A DNA stretch of 64,000 nt from assembly GCA_037576215.1 (NCBI GenBank), contig JBANDB010000003.1:4588001-4652000 (forward strand), in the 5' to 3' direction. Under the pieces are notes generated by a model. The model was not told where the DNA came from and ran no database searches. It saw only the letters and a list, made by a program, of their open reading frames with translations. The translations under genes were made by a program, and so were the position numbers. Shown piece by piece: positions 57,834 to 64,000 of the stretch. This DNA comes from Armillaria gallica (Eukaryota; Basidiomycota; Agaricomycetes; Agaricales; Physalacriaceae). Within the stretch, counting starts at the first letter, position 1, and each line of letters begins with the position of its first letter.

Positions 57834-60800
57834 ATGCTGAGCTCTATTGAAGACGCGATCAAGAAGCTTGAGAGCTATGTCGAGGACCCCCTGGTCAAGC
57901 CTTCAGATCTCGTGAGGATTCTCTTGGCTATTGCTATTGGCTGTATTGACATCCACGATAGCGAGCCTACCTCGACGCGGCGGTCCATACCGAGACCCTC
58001 AATGACCGGTATCTTCTGGTACGACAGTGGTTCCTCGGTATTCCAATGATTTGACACCGGTCATTTGTGTAGCTGGAGAAGCTCATTGTGTTGATGTCGC
58101 GTCTGAGCGAGTCGGAAGGATCAACCCTTAAAAACCTTTCGGGGACGATACAGGATTTCCTAATTGATACTTGTGAGGATCTCTGATTGTCAAAACGCGT
58201 TTTCTTGTCTTCATAGCAATGTCACAGTATACAAGGACCTACCTCACCCGCCCGCCAGCTACGTTGGCGGCACTCCGGACCACCTTACAAGCCCCTCCAA
58301 AGTCACTCATACCCCAAGTTATGCCGCTCGATCTGCAGATGGTTCCAACTACAATGTCCTCTTCCCTACAATGGGAAAGGCTGGCGTACCCTACGCTCGC
58401 TCCGTCCCAGCATTGCGCAGTATCCCCGCTTCCAGCCTTCCAGACCCTGACCTTGTATTCGACTCGTTATTACGTCGTGATGAATTCAAGGAACATCCCG
58501 GCGGCATCTCCAGTCTATTTTTCGCATTTGCCGACCTCGTGATCCATAGCTGTTTCAATACAGACGCCAGAAACTGGGATATCAATAACGCGAGTAGCTA
58601 CCTCGATCTTAGCATTCTTTATGGATCTTCGGAAGAGGAGGTCAACAGTGTCCGAAGGAAAGACGGTACAGGGAGACTATGGGAGGATGTTTTTGCCGAC
58701 AGCAGGTTGCTCCTCATGCCAGCGGCCTCCTGCGCCCTTCTGGTTTTGCTGTGTCGAAATCATAACGTTTGACTGCGTTTTTCAAAAATATTCTTCTGCG
58801 CTGACGCTTGTGTGTAGTACATCGCTGAAAAGATTCTTGCTATCAACGAGTTTGGAAACTACACACAAACGTTCACAGACGAAGCTAGCCGAATCGCTCA
58901 GGACAACGAAATCTTTGCTCGGACCCGACTTGTCAACTGTGGTTACTTCATGCAAATAATTCTCGGTGGTAAGTATTTATCTTGTATGCAAACTTTCTTC
59001 GAGCTAACCCAGTGTTCTCTAGACTATGTGGGCGCTATCCTTGGGCTGGTTCGGGATGGACATGCCTGGCGTTTGGATCCTCTCAAGGTACATAACCTGC
59101 CTGAACCTGAACCTGATCTTCATTAAGTTTATACAGGAAATTCGCCGGTCCGACCATACCTTCTCGCCACGAGGAGAAGGCAATGTTGTATCGGTTGAAT
59201 TCAACCTTCTTTACCGATGGCACGCTACTCTCTCTCGGAATGATACCGAATGGCTACAGAACACATTCCGTCAGTTGTTTAAGAGTCATGGGTCGGCAGA
59301 GGTGACGTTATTGCCTTCACCTTACTGATGGTTTTAATTAAGACCTACCTTGGACAGGTTACTACACAAGAGTTCAGTGCGGTGGTCAAACAGGCTTTGA
59401 AGCCCCCTCCTGACATCAAACAATGGACATTCCACGGGTAATAGTCCATCTCTTGGTAAATGGTGAATTGAGATCTGACATTTGTCCTAGTCTCACACGA
59501 GGGAGCGATGGGCGATTCAAAGACGAAGATCTTGCTAAGCTTCTTCAGGATGCGACATCTTACCGGGCCGGTGCCTTCAAAGCCCGCGGTATTCCCGAAG
59601 CCCTGAGAGTCGTCGAGGTGCTAGGAATTAAGCAAGCGCGTAAGTGGGGAACCTGTTCGGTAAATGAAATTTCCCCTGATGTCGCCGATTTGATCTGATG
59701 ATTGATCTGTCCCCAGTTGAACGAATTCAGGAAGTTCATAGGGCTCAAACGTAAAGCGACCTCAAATTTGAATATCTTCAGAGGAATACTGACTGATGTT
59801 CTCCAGCATACAGCAGCTTTACCGAATGGAACCCCGATAAGGACATCGCTGTTCGTATCACATTCAATAGAGGTCGCCGAGGGGCACTCATATATTTCTA
59901 GGATACCGCTGCATCTCTATATGGAGACATCGAAAACCTCGAGCTACACGTACGTTTCTCACTGGCATTCTTCTACTTGATTGCAGCTTGATGTCTTACC
60001 CAGGTTGGTCTTCAAGCCGAACAAACTAAAGAGCCAGGGCCGGGCGCGGGATTGTGTCCCGGATACACAATCTCGCGAGCCATCCTTGCAGATGCGGTGT
60101 GTCTCACCCGCGGAGACCGTTTCCTGACCGTCGACTTTACCCGTGGGTTTCTCTCGCTTCTATCTGCTCGTTTCACAAACCAACGCACGCATCTCAGCAT
60201 TCAATCTCACCGCCTTCGGCTACCAAGATTGCCAGTTCGACAAAGAAGACGGCTCTTATGGCGGTCTTCTCACCAAACTCCTCTTCCGCACCTTACCTGA
60301 CCACTATACACCTCGCTCTACTTATGCACACTTCCCCTTCCTGGACCCGACGTACATGAAGTCTAATTCAGGTATTGCACCTGAGGTGCTGGCCAAATAT
60401 GACTGGAACCGATACCCTGCGACAAAGACGGTTGCAGTGAACGCCTACGATGATGTAAAGGCAATCCTTGGAATCCCGAACATTGAAAGCGAGAAACGGT
60501 TGCAGGAGTTGACCGGACATGCACCGAACAGAACTTTGGTATGCAACTTCACATCCCTACTACTGCCGAACCCATCTCATTATAAATGCAGATCTCCAAA
60601 TATATTACTGCAGACGGATGGTCTTTATACTTCGCCCAGACCACCGCGAACCTCATCAAAAAGAAGAGCTTTGGTCAGAAGCAAAAGAACATTGATATTG
60701 TGCGAGACGTGATCAACGTTCTTCCAGTCAAGTGGATCTGTCAAGAGCTCGTTTGTGTTTCTCAGTTCTCTCTAGCATGAATGTCGACTGACTCGTAACA

Positions 60801-61958
60801 GGCGGGCTTGCCACTCGCGTCTACTAGTTCCGACGACACCTTCACGGCGTCGCAGTACTACGACAAGTTCGCCGCCGTTGCGCAGTATGTCCCTGTGTAT
60901 CTCTTCCTCGCACTTGATATTCATCCGCCATATTCTAGGTACCTCTACGTCAACTTTGATCCTTCGAACGATTGGCACCTTCGTGAAGGTTCAGCAGCTA
61001 CTTACAAGCACTTTTTCAACAAGGTTAAAGGCAACCTCAACTCATTTTCTTCGTGGTTTGCATCTTCCTCTCGCACAGGCCCTGATCCCGAAAACCGCTC
61101 TCAAGTCTTCCTGAAGACCGTGTACAACGCTGAGCACAACCGCACAGACGGGACCCCTGGATACGGCGCGTCCGCTTTGGCCGCCTCCCTATTCTGCGAG
61201 CTCGTGCCCACAGCGGCGCACTTTTCTCAGGCAATCGCACATGTGGTTAACTACTACCTTGACGCCGAAAAACAAACACAGAAGGAGGATCTAGTCAAAC
61301 ATGCTGCGTTGAAAAGCAAAATTGGAGATGCTAAGGTCATGCAGTACGTCCGCGAAGCATTGGGTGAGTTTCACGTCCTTCATTTCTTGTCAACGGATAT
61401 AGCTGAACTCGATTTCTTAGGCGCTGACCCACCATTGGCCCAGACAAGCCGTCTCACGCAGCGCAAATTGCTGCTCAGTACCGATGCAGAAGTCAGCTCC
61501 GGCACCAAGGTGTATGCGAGCATCATTGACGCGAACAAAACACGTGCGGCTGGTGCTCACCCTGTCCTTGGACTCGCGGACTACGGGTAAGCCGCATCGT
61601 TAGCTACGTCACGCACTTTCTGAATATCGCATCTGCAGCCTTCTTTCAGCACCATTCTTTGATACGGTACGTTTCACTCACTCAACTCCCGGCTAAAATT
61701 CTCCTACTAATGCATGTCTCCAGGTGGTTCCAAGAATCCTGTACGAGATCCTGTCGCTTCCCGGTATTACTCTTACAGGAAAATTCAAACGGCATGTATT
61801 CACGCCCTGGGCCATTTATCGTCTCTTACATTCTTCATAGATTCACCGAAACGCAACAAGGATGCACAACCCAGATGTATCTAAGCACTAGCGGCAAAGT
61901 CATTCCATGGCCGGATACTTTGACCCTCAAGGTTCGTGCTCTTACTTCTTTTCCTTGA
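57834..61958 (+). CDS. Ppo-type fatty-acid oxygenase: heme dioxygenase plus degenerate P450-like domain
   Basis: A gene with many introns starting MLSSIEDAIKKLESYVEDPL. The N-terminal heme-dioxygenase half has the distal-His block (ADLVIHSCFNTD), SSYLDLSILYGSSEEEVNSV, NEIFARTRLVNCGYFMQIIL, and the catalytic Tyr and proximal His in LLYRWHATLS. It ends with GAGLCPGYTISRAIL and LTRGDRFLTVDFT. The C-terminal half is P450-like (NLTAFGYQDC, DGWSLYFAQTTANLIKKKSF). Its ExxR helix reads EALG and the heme-thiolate loop reads LGLADYGLLSAPFF, with no Cys. Such enzymes add O2 to linoleic/oleic acid; a P450 half normally isomerises the hydroperoxide. Exon borders between 59300 and 60000 are uncertain. Confidence 0.85.
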
Positions 61959-63067
61959 CGTTCCTCACATTTCTTTCAAGTTTTCCGCTTAAACCATGTC
62001 TTGGAAGAATATATATATCTTCACCTGTATTGTATTATTGGAGAAAAGTAGTTAACTGAAAATGGAAATCGTACTTTGAAGTCATCGTGAATTGTGCGTC
62101 ATTGTGTGGGTGTGCGTGCAAAGGCCTCTCCCTACTGATCAAATAACATGTGATAAAACGGACCTGCAATTCTCCAGTCTGTCCATTTCTTGGGGTTAGG
62201 GTGGTTCTCGACTACTTGCACGATATGCTCGTCTCCCAGCATCAGATCCGACAGCTGAGGCTAGTGATACCCGGGGGTCTTATCACATATTTCTTTGGAA
62301 CGTGGAAGGAGATTTGGGAAATCCAGCAGCAAGAGCACACCTGGGGCAGGCGCGTAAAGTTCTTGTGGGGCAATGCTCTGATATACTGATAATAATGATC
62401 TCTAGGACAGTGGCTTTGAGTAGCCTCTTCCTAGGCCTAACGACTATCGTACTATTCTTCTATGTTATGTTGACTCCCTGGCGGAAGGGAGAAGAGCCAG
62501 ATGTGCGTGGTCGCTGCGCCCAGGACGTTTCCTTTGGCTAACGGCGTTCCTAGTTTCGTTCGTGGAGGAAATCCGGACTTTTGTCCACCATAATACCTGT
62601 ACGTGTGTAGCGAGGCAGTGTGTTGGGCGCTCATTCAATACATCTCTAGCTGTTGACATCCTCAATTGTTGGAGGCTGGTTACTCCTGGTGGTGACCCTG
62701 GGACACTGGTCAGGTCTAGGATACCTGAAAGCTATCGTTGCCGGTGTGTATAGCTTTGTTTTTTTACGTTGGTCTAATCGTCGCGGTTTTGTAGCTTCCG
62801 GCCTTTATATGCTCACATTTGGAGTCCTTGGATTGATACCCGCGCCAAAGGTTCCGAGAAAATGAAAGCACACATGTAGCATATTTGTAGTGACTATTGG
62901 ACACCCTACAAGGATGTAATGTATACCTTCTATGTGGATTATTGTCGGAGAGACGCAAATAGACCCGCAGCACAGCATTCAGCAATCCGTTCCGGAACCA
63001 GAATAACTGACCAAGCTCACCTTCTCACCGTCATCGTCAACCCTATCCTACTAGTTTTTCTTCTGAT
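61959..63067. other. Intergenic stretch with possible small membrane-protein remnant
   Basis: Between 62240 and 62870 several plus-strand frames carry hydrophobic stretches (ALSSLFLGLTTIVLFFYVML; WLLLVVTLGHWSGLGYLKAI; LYMLTFGVLGLIPAPKVP) that could belong to one small, multi-exon membrane protein. I could not build a convincing in-phase chain from an ATG, so no gene is called. Confidence 0.35.
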
Positions 63068-64000
63068 ATGTACAATGGCTACGGTGCATCTGGCCCAGCA
63101 ATCACCAATAATCCCTTCGTAACCGATCCCACCAACTCAGAGAGTCGCTTTCCCGATATTTCAGGCGCAGACCATACCAATGGCCAGTACACATCGTGGC
63201 TTCAGCCCAGTGCAAGCTCGTCATATCAGCAGACGGGCTTCCAGCAGCAGTTGCCGCAGTATACTTCAGGATACGGTTCACCCGGAGGGTATCTAAGCCC
63301 CGTCAGTCCGCAGCAAACCTCTGGTTTCGGTCAGCCATGGATGGGCCAGCCAGTGTCGTCAGGCCCCCAAGGAAGCAGCTATGGATATCTGCAAGGCCAA
63401 ACAGTCCAATCACAGCCGCAGACCTACAATCCTGCTCAACAGCAGCTCCAGAACAATCCCGGCTATGTCGCCCAGTTCGATCCTTATTCATCTGTCGGCC
63501 AAGGATGGGACGGAGGCTCTCCCACCACTACCAACTCCACTCAAACGCCGATATCCACATCCAAGTCACCCGCAGGATTTCAACACCCGCGGGAATACCT
63601 ACGGACGCATAAGGGTGAACTTGAGTCGTGGGACACATATGCCTGGAAGCAGTTGTTGGGCACGTTCGATGCGGTTAAGGATGCTTGGGGGGCAAGGAAG
63701 AAGGAGCTGCAGGACAATATTGGGCAATTCCAAGTGCAGATGCAATATGGAGGCGGTGGATATCACCCTGCGCAGCTACAACAGGAAATTATGCGTCTCC
63801 AAGGGGTGAGTACATCTCCAATTACGTGTCTATATAGCAATGAATGACGCATACGACCGCAGTTGACAAAGGAAGCCGATTTCAACTTTGGTAGGGAGAT
63901 CTAATTTGCTTTTCATTTCCTGCTGACTGACGTCGTATAGATTCCGTAGCGGCGTCGTCGTTCCAGATGCACGAGGTGTTTCAGAATTATCGCCAGTCGG
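63068..64000 (+). CDS. Q/S/G-rich protein with conserved helical C-terminus (cut by window end)
   Basis: The ATG at 63068 begins MYNGYGASGPAITNNPFVTD. Residues about 40-170 are Gln/Ser/Gly/Tyr/Pro rich, prion-like and surely disordered. A conserved helical segment follows (GFQHPREYLRTHKGELESWD, TYAWKQLLGTFDAVKDAW, KKELQDNIGQFQ). After an intron at about 63806-63862 it continues LTKEADFNF, and after a second intron DSVAASSFQMHEVFQNYRQS to the edge. The helical module recurs in basidiomycetes, but I know no function. The 3' end lies beyond the window. Confidence 0.75.

Noticed and set aside
62150..62865. Possible small multi-pass membrane gene
   Set aside because: Hydrophobic fragments lie in different frames and could not be joined with sound splice sites from an ATG.
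63196..63809. Alternative frames (63196-63612, 63381-63809) over the last gene
   Set aside because: Reading-frame shadows of the Q/S/G-rich coding sequence that starts at 63068.
1..64000. CACGTG sites as a window-wide regulon
   Set aside because: A six-base site is expected about 16 times by chance in 64 kb; only those inside very short promoters were kept, at low confidence.
1..64000. CRISPR arrays, rRNA operons, complete transposons or phage genes
   Set aside because: None seen; no regularly spaced repeats and no transposase, reverse transcriptase or phage structural domains, as expected for fungal nuclear DNA.

Overview
The window is nuclear DNA of a filamentous basidiomycete, most likely an agaricomycete. 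Genes carry many short introns (about 45-75 bp, GT-AG), are tightly packed on both strands, and include families largely confined to mushrooms: DUF6534-type membrane proteins, HET-like proteins, DM9/DUF3421 proteins, an agaricomycete 7TM family and Ppo-type fatty-acid oxygenases. Coordinates of spliced genes run from start codon to stop codon; exon joins are given in the evidence where I could derive them and check the reading phase.

Layout. 1-262: 3' end of a GMC alcohol oxidase. 0.9-3.2 kb: divergent bHLH factor (-) and F-box protein (+) sharing a 100-bp promoter. 3.5-4.8 kb: Bqt4-like nuclear-membrane protein. 5.1-6.5 kb: paraoxonase-like enzyme (-). 7-8.9 kb: DUF6534 membrane protein. 10.2-12.3 kb: HET-like protein (-). 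13.8-14.5 kb: weak hypothetical gene (-). 14.9-17.5 kb: Na+/Ca2+ exchanger. 17.7-18.5 kb: DM9 protein. 18.6-20.1 kb: F-box protein. 20.1-23.2 kb: gene-poor. 23.2-23.9 kb: small proline-rich protein. 24.8-27.6 kb: IQGAP-type RasGAP. 28-30.3 kb: aspartic protease. 30.6-33.9 kb: RecQ helicase. 34.1-35.7 kb: cytosolic TyrRS (-), divergent from an ER DnaJ of Scj1 type ending in HDEL (35.8-37.5 kb).

37.6-43.2 kb is an accessory patch. It holds two degenerate copies of a segment matching the 3' end of the 10-kb HET-like gene, an AT-rich 7TM gene, a frameshifted mitochondrial ribosomal L2 pseudogene, a displaced L2 fragment next to the first HET-like copy, and a 140-190 bp direct repeat around the second copy.

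After that: 44.0-44.8 kb small secreted protein; 45.1-48.0 kb cullin-3 (-); 48.4-52.3 kb exportin-T (-); 53.0-54.6 kb F-box protein (-); 54.8-57.0 kb a single-pass membrane protein with an Atg8-interaction-like motif; 57.8-62.0 kb Ppo-type oxygenase whose P450 half has lost its signature residues; 63.1 kb to the window end a Q/S/G-rich protein, cut by the edge.

Most genes are unrelated housekeeping functions (translation, tRNA export, ubiquitin ligation, DNA repair, ER folding, Ras signalling) and form no operon-like system. The best candidates for something undescribed are the 54.8-kb membrane protein (possible selective-autophagy receptor), the repeat/pseudogene patch linked in sequence to the HET-like gene, and the Ppo oxygenase with a dead-looking P450 domain. 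No CRISPR array, rRNA or convincing tRNA was seen.
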